Assembly: GCA_935421135.1 (NCBI GenBank)
Contig: OW285188.1
Span: 20,313,233 to 20,377,232 of the forward strand
Origin: Bugulina stolonifera
Taxonomy: Eukaryota > Bryozoa > Gymnolaemata > Cheilostomatida > Bugulidae
Direction: 5' to 3'
DNA: 64,000 bases
The position numbers were made by a program, and so were the translations under genes. Each line of letters starts with the position of its first letter. Within the stretch, counting starts at the first letter, position 1. The notes under the pieces are model-generated. The model did no database searches, was not told where the DNA came from, and saw only the letters and a list, made by a program, of their open reading frames with translations. This document shows positions 22,101 through 33,700 of this stretch, in pieces.

Positions 22101-25100
22101 GCTATTACTTTAGTTATTCAACATTGAACAACCAACCAATAGAAATAGCTGTAGAGAACAGATAATCATGCAAGTTCTTCAAAAATTATGAACAAACCGA
22201 ATGCCACATAACTTTCAAAAATTATGGTACAGTTTGGCTAGAAAATTACACATTCAGATTACAGTTTTAAACAATTGGCATTTAGTTCTACTAGCGGCTG
22301 TTGCCAGCTAGTTATTAGTCAGAACTAAATAGTACATTGTTCAATGCAAGTAATATCCCATTTACAACATAAAGTGGTCATACCTTAGTGCCCTCCTCAA
22401 GGTTACTCTTGAGCTCCGTGAAAGCATCGAACGCAGTGGCTAGTTCTCTCAACATTTCCTCTCTCCTTGCTCCTGATTGGTCCAGCATCTTCTCCTGGCT
22501 AAACGCCTGATGGGCAGCCTGTATGAATTAGTAAAATTCTATGAGGGTCATGTGTATAAACTATATAAACACTGCACCACATGTCCGTAACACAACTGTA
22601 CTATTGCAATGAAATATACTCATGGGTCATGTGATTAAATTTATTTCCATGTATTCCACATGACTAAATAGGAGTTCACGAGCTTCGGCAGGCCAGCCCT
22701 GTTGTTTACCAGTTTGGCTCTACGGCCTAGGGGTAATACCAGCCCATTAGGAACCTCAATTAATATTCAGCCAATTTAAAAAAATTGTAATTGTTTCATC
22801 TAATATTAGCCAATTACAAAAGGAATCTATGGCGTTAAAAAGACCGTAATGTTGATCTTTGCCTGAGCAAACAAACGGTGTGCAGTTTCACCCTAGAATG
22901 TGGCCCCGTTGGCCGAATCAGCCTCCTGTGTAGCCGTGTCTAAAGGGTGTACATCAACAAATGAAAATTTTAAGGCAAAATCTGTTAATTCACTGAAGGG
23001 TATCAGGAACCTTTGTGAGCATGTCCCTTGAATCATGTAGAGAAATCTGCTAGAAAATCACATTATTATGGAACATTACCTCATTAATTCAGTATATACT
23101 ATATACCATCTGAGAGCAAACAAGGTCGATTATACATGAACTCGGCAATGTATGACAGAACTGACCTGAACCTGAGTCATGATTCTCTCCTGGGTTGCGA
23201 GACTCTCATTGACTCGTTGAGTAAGAGGAGAGTAGATACTCTCCAACTCGGAGTTAGATATGGATTCTTCGTCTATAGCACCATCTGCGGCTAGTGCACT
23301 TACAAACTTACTCACTGTAACAACCGATAAAAATAGTGTTGGCAATGTATGTATCAGTACTTATAATGGAACACACACTACATAACATACCGGCACTACA
23401 TGGTATGTGTTGTGGGTACTACAATGTATGTGATGTGGGTACTATAATGCATGTGTTGTGTATGATATACAATTGCACCGCTGCAAGATGCATCCTAATT
23501 TTATAATAGTAAAATGTGTACCAATGAGCTACCAATACTTCATTCCATGTAGTCTTACATCTAAGCTACCACCTAATGCTCAATGAGGCATTAATTTGCA
23601 CTAAATTTGTAACAAGAACCGTCATAATATTATATGTTATAATGGAGAGAATACTCTTAGTGAATTTTCACTAAATGAGAGTTGTCTTCTCTTCATTTTG
23701 TGAGTTGTCCGCTCTTACCCCAACAACAACATATAGACGTCTCCTAGCACGGATTTAATACGTCTTAATTCCCGGCTCAATGACATGACATACTGCTCTA
23801 CAGTAATCCCTTGTAACTACTGCACTACAGTAAACTCCTGTAACTACTGGACTACAGTAAACCCCTGGAACCACTGGACTACAGTAAACTCCTGTAACTA
23901 CATGTAGTGCACCCACTACATACTCACTCATATCACAAGTGGCGGCCTTGAACTCGCTCTCTGTAACCTCTCTCTCATTCTTCAGTGCATCTACCTGCTG
24001 CATGAGTGAACGCAGCTGTTTCATAGCGTCACTGTCCTTCAGAGAGCTTGATGCTGACCCTGATGGCAGGGCTTGCTGTAGGACATTGATGGGGGAGCTG
24101 AGTAGCTCAAAACCTCGCCTGTGTAGAGAAAGAAGTGATGAACCCTACATATCATAACAATAATATAGTACAACATTAATTCACATACGTCGCAGAAATG
24201 GTGTTGAAAACTTCATTTTAATCAGGGATGACAGAAATTACAGTTCACCTTTATTCTACTGATTGAACCTGATTCTTTGTATGACATGAAATACATACTG
24301 AAAGTGAACATGAAGAATAAGTGCAAGAATGAATAGATAACGTACTTATTTGTGTTGTATTTCTCCTTGACCACTGTATCAGCCTGCACTGCATTGTTTA
24401 TAATACTCCTATACTTCTCACCATCATTTCTGATTGACTCTGTGAGCTTAGACGAGGGAGTTCTGTTCCATTTCTCTCCAAACTGTTCCTTCAGCTGGAG
24501 ATCTGAAGCTGCCTCCTCATCCAGCATACGGAATGACTACCAACAGCGTAATGAGTATTATACATATATATATGAGTGAGCAGCAGGCAGCAATATAAAC
24601 GCTGTATCGTCTGGCATTTGCTAATGTTATGGCAAATATGATATACAACAATACTAGATATATTGTATGATTTTAATTCCTTATATTTCGACCCTAGCCC
24701 TAGTATCAGATGACAATACTAGGGCTAGTACCGAAAAAAAGAAATAAAAATCATACACTCCGTCTTGCATTACTATTACTATTAACCCACCCCAACATCT
24801 TCAGCAATTTAACATTTCCTCCAAATTGTCCCACTAGCAAGGGCAAATGTTAGAACCCTGTTTAGGTTGCAAAATTATATATATGAAGGTGGGCAGTATG
24901 TACAAACGATGAGGGAAAATACACTGCAATACAAAGCCAAAGCTACTAATTGGGTAAGAGATCTGTGGCCCTCTGTAACTGAAAATGGTCCTATGCAAAA
25001 TAAAGCTACACACGCCTGGCCTAAGCCATGCCTACCTCATCTAGAATGTCTTTGTTTCTAGCAAGACTTTCAGGCAACTCAGAGATAAGATTGTCAAGAG

Positions 25101-28100
25101 TAGTGAGACCACCTAGCTCCTGCACCTTCTGTGACTTCTCCTTCACTGAGGCTGGTACATCGCTACCTCCCACATCCTCTATAGCTGCTGGTAGGTTTAG
25201 TGAGGCTAATATCCTAATTTAGAATACAAACAATTTAAAAATATTCACCTGAAGTTTTGTATTATCATCAATAATGTTAGATCAAGATAATGATTTTAGT
25301 GCAGCAAAATAAATACCAGTTATCAGCAGAGTTGATTTGTTTTTTTTTCAGGTAAAGGAAAGCAAGTTGCTGTCAGTCACTTACCCATTAAGAGTTTGAG
25401 TAGCCTCCCTCATCCTGCCTACTTCTATGTTGACTAACTGACCTTTCTTTGACTCGTACATTGCCATGGCATTGTGTACAGCTAATGGAACCAGCTTAGA
25501 AAACAAATCTACAACAAATTATAGTATAGTAACATGCTATCCATTACCATGACTATACATGGTGATATTATACTTCAATGTTGAAATCAAACATTTGCCG
25601 ACATCTCAAAACATCAATGCAGAATATACAGTCATGCAAATGCCTGTTTGAGAAAATACTAAACATACATGTATATATAATACAGAATAAATCTTATTAT
25701 TAGAAAATAACTCGAGGAGTTATATACTGTAGGCCCATATTTCAAAACATTATTTCATAACAATTATCAAGTTTGGAGTTGTCTTCACTAGGTCGTGAGC
25801 AGCTAACTCCAAACCGTGTGTAGGCTGATTACCAAGGTTACATAACTACATGTAATGTGTTGAGAGCGGTAGCACTGTACCTGTGGAGGCCGTGGTCATC
25901 TTTTCGGCCAGGGGGAGGGGTTTAGCTACGATAGCTTTTTCAATGAGCGGCAAGTCCTTGTGAGAAGGGATCTTATCATGGTAAATCATATCATTGTCTT
26001 TCTTCACCTTCTGAAGGGCCTAAAGCACAATAAATTAAATTTAATATTCATAGTTTTTCATGATGGCTGGGCAACCACTGTTAATAAAGCTACATGAGTC
26101 TACAAGAACCTAGAAGAATATGTTATGCTTTGCAGGATATAGATGAAAGTGTAATTATGATGAACATACTGATTCAATTTTGCTGAGTTGTTTGCTGAAA
26201 TCTACTTCTCTACCGCCTCTGGTCATAGCTGACTGGGTGAGCTCCTTGGCTTGCTGGAGTCTCGCTATTTCCTCACCATAAGCCATCTTGGAGTTGGCTG
26301 CTCCTGACTGGTAATACTCGGCTAGTCCATGAAGGGCTGCCTGTTTTCCAGCTACTGTCACTACCCATTCCTAAAATACCACTAGGCTACTGTATCACAA
26401 ATAAATCAATAAATGTTTATATAACTTTGCATAATACCGTAAGCAGTGTGGTGTTGGATTAGTACTAGGAGTACATTGGCAAGTGCTAGTGTTTACACTA
26501 TATACTATATTATGTGATGCTTGTTTGAAACATAGCAATGTTACTACTATATTGTACAGAGATGACAGGCCTAAAATACAGATGGGTCCCTAAAACCCAT
26601 TAAATGCATTTATTTACACTTTCAAATCTACTCCAGACAAGGATAACCGAGCTTACAGTAAACACATCTGTTAGAAAAAAGATGAATTGGAACAAGTGGA
26701 AGCAGGAGAGTTAGCTTACCTTGGGCCACACATCTCTAACAGAGTATAACTGGAGTAACTTTAGAGCCTCAGAATAGTAACAGGCACATTGCATGGCTAT
26801 CTTTGCTACAGTGGCATCTTTCATTTTATCTAGTTGACAGAAAGTTCATAAAAATTAAAGACACTGAGACAGATGTAATTATAATTCACCCAATTCACAT
26901 TTTTACCATAAACATTGCAATGACAAGGAATAAAATACTTTTGTTACTAGTTTTCAATTTAACAGTAGCACCACAAAATCCAAGTTTATAACAGTTTCAA
27001 CAGAATAATACATGGTAGGCTATATCTATAAAAAATGTGTATTATATTGAGGTTTACAGAGTAGAACAATGTGAGAAGAATGCTGGACAGTTACCACGAG
27101 AACATTTCTGGTAAATGCTTTCTTGAGCTTGAGCTAACATAAGTGCTGACAATCCAGCGAGTGTATCAGGATGCATATCCATGGTTGGATCTCGGCCTAG
27201 TAGTGACATGACATTGTCCTTGAGGTATTTAAATATTCCCGACGATTGCTGAAACATTTTAAAATGTCGATATTGATACAGAATACTTTTTTTGTTTAAA
27301 CTGACTTATACAGTAATTTGTAAGCTAGTTATTCCTACACAATGCTGTTAATGAAGACTTATCTACCTGGAATAATTTGGCAGATAGTTTTAATCCTTCA
27401 TCAGTTTCTTTACTTTGCACTGAAGCAACTTGCGTCTGTATAGCAGCAATGTTGAACAACACACAAGCCTTCTCAAATGTTCCCTTAGCAATGTTCAATT
27501 TTGGTTTACCACTTAGCAAAGTTCCTTTTGCAAAAGCATCATACCAAGTAAAGCTAACACGAACTTGGTCTTCAGTGAACGGTAGCTTTGATTCCACGGC
27601 AACGAGTTGGTCATAATACCTAAATCAGCATAAGGTCATTATAAATAAGGAAGATACAACACTGATTAGAATAGACAACACATTGCTCTTCCAATATACG
27701 AATAGCAATTCCTACAGTGAATGCATGGCCTACATCCTAGAGCAGTCTTCAATATCAAGACGCTAAGACTAAAAGATCTATGAACTCAGAAACTGTTTAT
27801 ACCTAGTATGTCTAACATTAGTGTATGCTCTATTGTATTTACACTTAACTACTGTACTGACTGCCATTGTTAACATTATTCATTATAATAATTATTATTC
27901 ATTATAACATCGCGATTAGGGCGCTTTCGACTACAATGCGATGATTTATTAAAAACTACGATGCGATGGAATAAATAATTTTCTAATACTATTTTATATT
28001 ATGTTTCAATCATACATTATTCAATTTAATATTCCTATTCACATGTTATTCAAGCATAAAATGATAAAATATATTTATGATAGAAATAATTATTTTCACG

Positions 28101-30026
28101 CATTCTTATCGAACACACTTTCCCAATTACATGTAAGTCAGTGTCACCCAACATAGTTAGTCAGATTACTTTGTTTAGAGAACAAACCTTCCAAGTAATC
28201 CTTCATAATCCCTTACTCAGTATTTGAAAAATTCATTTGAAAGCAATACGAGTATCAACAGCAAGTATACTTGCTATTACATTAATCTACTGTCTTCAAA
28301 TTGTTAGATTGCAGACTACAATCATGCAAACAGTTCACATTTGTATACAGCAGTCAAAAAGAACTGATGAATCTTCAAGAAAGCAAGGTTACCTGCACAG
28401 CATTGTGCCGCAACCACATTGACATCTCTCGTTCTAATGATCGATCACACTATGAACCTGGTTGAAGAGCACAGTGGTGTTGGTTATTGATAACAAGTAC
28501 AATTTTGAGGTTAATTTGTTATCTTTTATTTTACAGGATAAGGCTAAATATAATACCTCTATTTGCAGGCATAAAATTTGTGCCGAGTATTATGTGGATA
28601 GATGGGAACAATTGAAAAATTGATAACAGGATAACATGACAAACACATGGGTTTGAGCAAACCTCTATTGAATAAAATATTTCCTCAATTCCAAATGCGA
28701 AGAATCATCGCCTTGATAAAAATAATAAATATAATAAAAAACGATATTTTTTTTAATAATTTATTCGATGTATTACTGAACTCAATCTCATTTTTATAAC
28801 TATGCGATTCTCTACCCAACACCATCATATTTTTTATTACTATGCGAACCATTACTGAACGGTCCGTATAATCCCTTAAATAATCATAAAGCAATGTAGC
28901 CGAACATGCCCTTATATAGGCACATAAAATGCAAAACTGTGGGAAAAATTGAAAAAAGAATGTGGTCGAACATACATAAATTCAAAATGAGTAGGCCTAT
29001 ATTTTAAATCTGAAGTCAAATGTTCGGATGTACCAAAATAAGCAATCTCCATGTAGCCTGAGTAACCGACTAGCCTCACTGACTGATTTCATAAATATAG
29101 TTTGATAAGTTTGGAACAATGGCTTGCAAGCTATTGCATAACTCCATAGGCCTATATGCTTACATCATTGCTAAATCTGAAAATCGGGATCGATTTCGAT
29201 GAAAACCTTGACTAAATTTTACATAGATAATCTCTGTGCTAGGTGATTAGGTGCCGTAAAGGCATCGGCTTTAAATCTCAGTTGGGGATGGGCTATTTTC
29301 ACAGCTGCTGAACTGAGTCTCTGACTGCTTAGAAAAAACCCTTTGCTACAAAAACCCCTATATAAAAAGTATGACCAATCCCCCTTACCGCTAAATAATT
29401 AACATTATCAATTATTATTACGAGCAAATAAAAAAATTTAAACCAAATAATAGAACAAGTTTTTATTCACCAACAATTATTTACTATTATGACTATTTAT
29501 AATATTTATATTGATCATGATTATTGACTACATGAGTAAACTAATATCTAATAAATATAATATAAATATTATTATTATAATTATATCATAATCATAATGA
29601 TTATGATAATCATTGTCACTGAATCATTATCTTGTGATTATTTATTTCATAGCATCAGCATTTCATTTGTTATGCGTTTCATCAGCTCACATTACTCTAT
29701 TGGTATTACATAGGTCTCATTATAATAATAAATTTCAAAATATAAAGTTATATTTTGAAAATTTGGACTTCTTATAGTAAGTAGTAGGATCAAACTATGA
29801 TGACTCATGATCACACTCACTTCCCAACAGCCTCGATGGCACTTTCATGTTTATCGTTGAATTTTCCTGTAGCATAAGCCCTCATGCGGTGAAAATCTGA
29901 TAAAGAACGTTCATAATCTTCTGGGTTTGTATCTGGAAAAGTTGCCTTTATAAAATTACGTAGTGGCTTCACTAAATCAACTTCAGAAGTAGTCTTAGGA
30001 GGAACAGCTAAATAGTTCACAGCCAT
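19163..30026 (-). CDS. PDCD6IP: ALIX / PDCD6IP, ESCRT-associated BRO1 protein (14 exons)
   Basis: Exons in transcript order: 29821-30026, 27367-27619, 27095-27248, 26720-26829, 26170-26370, 25881-26019, 25385-25508, 25036-25213, 24346-24536, 23928-24118, 23166-23314, 22384-22518, 19708-19912, 19163-19602. Phases join throughout to give about 891 residues (human 868). ALIX links ESCRT-III (CHMP4) to cargo and to abscission, budding and membrane repair. Seen: BRO1 domain with [40 protein letters not shown] and [15 protein letters not shown] domain with [20 protein letters not shown] and [19 protein letters not shown]; then [27 protein letters not shown] and a Pro/Gln/Tyr-rich tail ending GYPGYPHQ. 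No P-T/S-A-P motif (TSG101 binding) was found in the tail. Intron 12 contains a GNAT gene on the other strand. Confidence 0.95.
20030..20130. mobile_element. Short foldback element in ALIX intron 12
   Basis: AAATGTCAGTTAGAAACAGG, then ACGTTCCGAAAA, faces its complement TTTTCGGAACGTCC and TGTTTCTAACTGAAATTTTC across about 25 bases. It is a compact member of the family at 13175-13455, lying 0.4 kb before GNAT copy D. Confidence 0.65.
20501..20992 (+). CDS. GNAT acetyltransferase, closest to canonical SSAT/thialysine acetyltransferase, copy D
   Basis: Single exon, 163 residues from the ATG at 20501 ([20 protein letters not shown]). The frame runs upstream to 20321 only via a GTG, and that extension has no family similarity. 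Unlike copies A-C it keeps LYLEDIYI, with the acidic pair at 86-87 that lines the polyamine pocket in known SSATs. It also keeps the fuller C-terminus [13 protein letters not shown]. The acetyl-CoA loop is RGHGYG at 95-100; the candidate catalytic Tyr is in [11 protein letters not shown] at 134. It lies wholly inside ALIX intron 12 (19913-22383) on the opposite strand. Best read as the least-altered member of the array; the others probably derive from it or a lost sibling. Upstream leader blocks of A-C are absent. Confidence 0.88.
   Translation: MAEFGIRKATRDDCKEIMEMIMELAIFEKMPEQVKITEETLLKDGFDSDPPFFHSLVAELDGVIVGYALYFYSYSTYQGGQLLYLEDIYIKEAYRGHGYGKQIFKYLAEEATRTKAVCMQWCVLNWNEKAINFYKSVGAYDLTLKDNIHMYRFYYDAMKKLGA
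21230..21475. repeat. Inverted-repeat segment in ALIX intron 12
   Basis: ATCACCAGTC followed by CAATTTGGAGTTATCCTACC near 21260 faces AGATAACTCCAAATTGGTGAT near 21446-21467. Arms are short and imperfect. The AGTTATCC/GATAACTCC core resembles the AAGTTGTCC family. Confidence 0.5.
23801..23908. repeat. 27-bp tandem repeat, 4 units, in ALIX intron 10
   Basis: Four head-to-tail units starting CAGTAAACTCCTGTAACTAC at 23801, 23828, 23855 and 23882, each exactly 27 bases. The first and third carry substitutions. Because 27 is a multiple of three, reading through the donor of ALIX exon 10 produces a repeated [13 protein letters not shown] peptide; this is taken as incidental. Confidence 0.9.
24665..24756. 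repeat. 92-bp hairpin in ALIX intron 8
   Basis: Arms of about 41 bases: GTATGATTTTAATTCC through CCCTAGCCCTAGTAT, and the complement ATACTAGGGCTAGTACC through AAAATCATAC. The loop is about 10 bases. Pairing is interrupted by a few mismatches. The size and imperfect stem resemble a small-RNA precursor, but a short foldback MITE explains it equally well. Confidence 0.6.
27620..29820. other. ALIX intron 1 (2.2 kb)
   Basis: The largest ALIX intron, with long AT-rich tracts (27880-28110, 29390-29720) and one SINE copy at 29235-29357. Several short frames occur here but none has a recognisable product. Confidence 0.6.
29235..29357 (+). repeat. tRNA-derived SINE, copy B
   Basis: TGTGCTAGGTGATTAGGTGC, then GTAAAGGCATCGG, a decayed B-box region (CTTTAAATCTCAG) and GAGTCTCTGACTGCTTAGAA. 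It has the same block order as copy A at 3622-3740. It lies in ALIX intron 1, antisense to that gene. Confidence 0.6.
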
Positions 30027-30289
30027 ATTTGACTCTTTTCCTTGAATGAAATGAATATTGGGTTTGACTTAGTCTCAAAGATCACAAAGTTATGTGAGCA
30101 TTTTTCGAGGATTCAGGCTACTAGGCAGCACATGTTTGAGGCAATTTTTATAACTTTTTTAGGTTTTGGATATTTTTTGTTAGCTATTGCAATATAATGC
30201 TAACATTCTGTTTTAAAATGTAGCTGCTTCGAGATTAATTCAGCCGAGACCAACAAGACCAGAGTTGTTTTCTCCCTATTAACGAGAGG

Positions 30290-30472
30290 ATGACTCCACA
30301 ACCGATCCTACAGCCCGAGGAACTCGTCAAAGCTCTACCAAGAGATGAGGCTTGTTACTCAAGGACAATTGAGTTTATACATTTATGGTCTCTTGAACGT
30401 AAGGCAACTTTGCACTACAATAATACCCTAAAAGCAGGGTCACACCATGACACTTGGCTAGTATGTTGTTAA
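30290..30472 (+). CDS. Candidate 60-residue gene divergent from ALIX
   Basis: Not recognised. The frame starts MTPQPILQPEELVKALPRDE about 260 bases upstream of the ALIX start on the opposite strand, as if from a shared bidirectional promoter. It ends at 30472 and is followed closely by AATAAA at about 30485. The first 37 residues look more protein-like than the rest. A GTAAGG donor-like site at 30399 could make it the first exon of a spliced gene, but no following exon was found before SSRP1. It could equally be a chance frame. Confidence 0.3.
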   Translation: MTPQPILQPEELVKALPRDEACYSRTIEFIHLWSLERKATLHYNNTLKAGSHHDTWLVCC

Positions 30473-30666
30473 TCTCCAATAGTAATAAACAGTGTTGGTT
30501 TTATTGTATACCATATTTTACTCACAAGGAAATTATAATACTTTAGCAATACTATGCCTAGTCATCATTACTCATGGATTAATAAACAAAACCTCAGATT
30601 TATTTAACATTGGTCCAATATCTAGATATCCAGGTCCAATGAGTATTTTATAAAATATAATGCATA

Positions 30667-30672
30667 TTTATT
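30667..30672 (-). terminator. Likely SSRP1 polyadenylation signal
   Basis: AATAAA on the minus strand, about 60 bases beyond the SSRP1 stop codon, in the expected position for 3' end formation. Confidence 0.5.
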
Positions 30673-30730
30673 TGTATGTACAAGACAGGAAAGAAAATTA
30701 ACAACAGTTACATGTACATAATACAGCAGA

Positions 30731-33700
30731 TTAGTCACTGTCTGAACCACTACCGCTGTCACTGTCATCACCACTTCCCGACTCTTCAGATTCTGTTGGA
30801 TCACTAAGAATTTCTTCTTCAGAAGGAAGCTAAATGAAGACACAATTCAAGTACACAAGAGGTGTTGATCATTTGCTGGGTTGCTTAGCTACATTTGGCA
30901 CCAAAAATAACCCCTAGTTAACAATCGGTGCATATACTTGCACTGTACATGCACATGATGAAGGAGAGAATACACACTAGAGAATTACATGTGCTTAGAC
31001 TTATCATACTCACTTCATCATTACTCTTTTTAACTGGTTTCTTTTCCTCCTTGGAAGGTTTTCCTTTACTGGGTTTAGACTTTTTCGCTTTGGGTTCAGC
31101 ATCACCTGAAAAGAATTATTTTAGTAGTCAAGTCTCAGCTTTTAACCTGTTGGCACAATAGACATTCCACACAAGAAGCACCATACAATCAAACATACAG
31201 TGTATCTAATTATATTATGCATTATTATATTCATAAAGGCAACAGAATATGCCGCTATGAGAAAGGTGATAATAGAGACTGGTATACTGTTGATACGTTG
31301 TAATAACACTCACTAGCAGCGTCTGAGCTGGAATCTGAAATGAACTCCTTGGATTTGTAAGCAGCCGAATTCATTGAGGTCTCGGCTTTACTCGAAGAGC
31401 TCTTTGTAGGTTTTGAAGAGCTCTTGGAAGGTTTGGACTTAGATTTGGCAGGTGATCCTGCTCCACCTCCTGACCGCTTGTATTCTGCCATTGCTTTTTC
31501 ATAGTCTTTCTTAGCTTGCGCAGCCTTTGCCTCCCATTTCTATCAAATAATACAATATCCACACGGAGTTAGGACAATTATATTACGTTTGAGTTTACAT
31601 TGTATATGAGAGAAGTCGTAACAGAACAACGTATCTGTGGTACAAGGTATTTATGGTACATCGTATTCATGATACAATGTCTTTACATAACACCAACTCA
31701 CACTTTTATCTGAGATTTTGCTCCACATTTCACCCGCCTTCTTGGAAATATCTGTTACACTAATCCCGGGGTGTTTATCTTTAATATTTTGCCGGTTTTC
31801 ATTGAGCCATATAAAGTATGCAGACATGGCCCTTTTGGGTGCATTTGGGTCCTTTCCAGCCTTTTTAGACTTTTTACTAGTACTCTTGCTGCTTTCCTAC
31901 AATTGTAAATGAATAAATAGTTTCACCTGTACCTGACGGACAAAATGTACATATGAAAATATTGAGAATTCCATGAGGCACAACGTTATACTTGCCACAA
32001 CACAGTATATACAATATATAATTTTTGCCATATACGTGATAGCTGTACTAAAATGAAAAGGGAACAAACCAATCTAACTATCTATAGCACACATAAACAT
32101 CTGAGAAACCCAAAGATGAGCTAGCTGTTTCACCTTATCTCTGGATTTGGATGCTTTTTTAGCCTTTTTCTTTTTAGGCTTCTTCGCTTCGTCTCCACTT
32201 CCTCCGCTACCTTCATCTGATGTAGACTGTACATCACTATCATACTCCTCAGCTACATCACTCAGTTGTTCAGTGGGCTTAAAGTCCTCATCTATAACCA
32301 GTACACCAACATAATCCATGCTATAGATGTCTCAGTTGACCAATGCACATTACATTTGTATAATATAAAACTATCAAACAATGTAATGCAAGTAGTAAAA
32401 ATGATAATAGAACAACAATCAGTTTAAGAAATTTAATAAACCAGGTGAAGTTATGTGAAATGTAAGTGTAGGCATTCACATTGCACAAACATGATCTTTT
32501 AGGAATCTTGCCAGCATTTATTCCCATCATATTACTATGCAGTATCTATACTATACAACTACTAGGTCAGTTATAAACCACATAAGTAGCTAGATGTAGA
32601 CTGACCTTCACTCGAGTCACTGTCACCGTCGTCATCGCTCTCTACTTCCCGGCCTTCTCTCTTCATTCTCTCTAAGTAGGCATCATGTTTATCTTCGTCG
32701 TCTGAGCCCAACATGTCATCCATTAGGTTCACGCTGGACTGCAGCAAATGATGGCAAGCGCATTGTAATATATGGCAGTAGTGGTAGCTCTAGCATTTCC
32801 ATGACAATGGCCTAATTCAAACTAGCGCTGGCACAATTCAAACTAATTGTGCAGTTGTTGGAACTTTGACAAGAAGACTCACCTTGTTTCCAATATTCTT
32901 CACATTAAGCTTCTTACTCTTGACAAATTCAAATAGTTTCATATATTCGTCTCTAAAAATATGAGCAGCATACAGAGTATTAATGTTGGTGAATATTATT
33001 ATGTTTAAGAAGGCATGCAGAGACCAAAATCTAGCCAGTCTTGTTGGATAAATAAACACAGGTATATAAAATAAGCTTATTTAGTGTTAGTGTATGTTAG
33101 CTACATGTTAGCTACATGTATATAGCCAGCACATTTCCGTTGGAATAAATTGTTTGATGACATCTCTCTCCCTAACGGATCAATATCTTACAAGCAGCTG
33201 CCATTATCACCAAGTTAACTACTACTATTAAACTATTGATGTCACGAAGAAAGCTAAATACAATATATAAGGTAATTTGATATGAACATTTCAAATTTGT
33301 CACTAAAAATAAAAAATACAACCTGCAAACACGTTTTTTTGAGCAGTTTTTAAAAATATCCACTGTCCAATCAGAAGTGGATTATTCTGCAGGAGTTGGC
33401 AATTAGAAACCTCCTTTCACATGTCCAATAATTAGTGTAAACCTGTGCATGAAATAGAATAAAACAATTAATAATTACTGTTTTACGATAAAATAAACAA
33501 TAGGTTTTATTATCCAATCACTGTGCACAATTTTGCTTCGGCTACGAGCGTTGTTATTGGACATGTGAAAGGAGGTTTCTAATTGCCATCACCTGCAAAA
33601 TACACTGTGATGTCACAGTGTATATTTTTTTTAAAACAACTGCTCCAAAAACGTGTTTGCAGGTTGTGTTTTTTATTTTTAGTGACAAATTTGAAACGTT

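Noticed and set aside
23755..24024. 89-codon frame extending ALIX exon 10 into repeated VVTGVYC peptides
   Set aside because: The extension is read-through of a good GTGAGT donor into a 27-bp tandem repeat; the next ALIX exon joins in phase at 23314.
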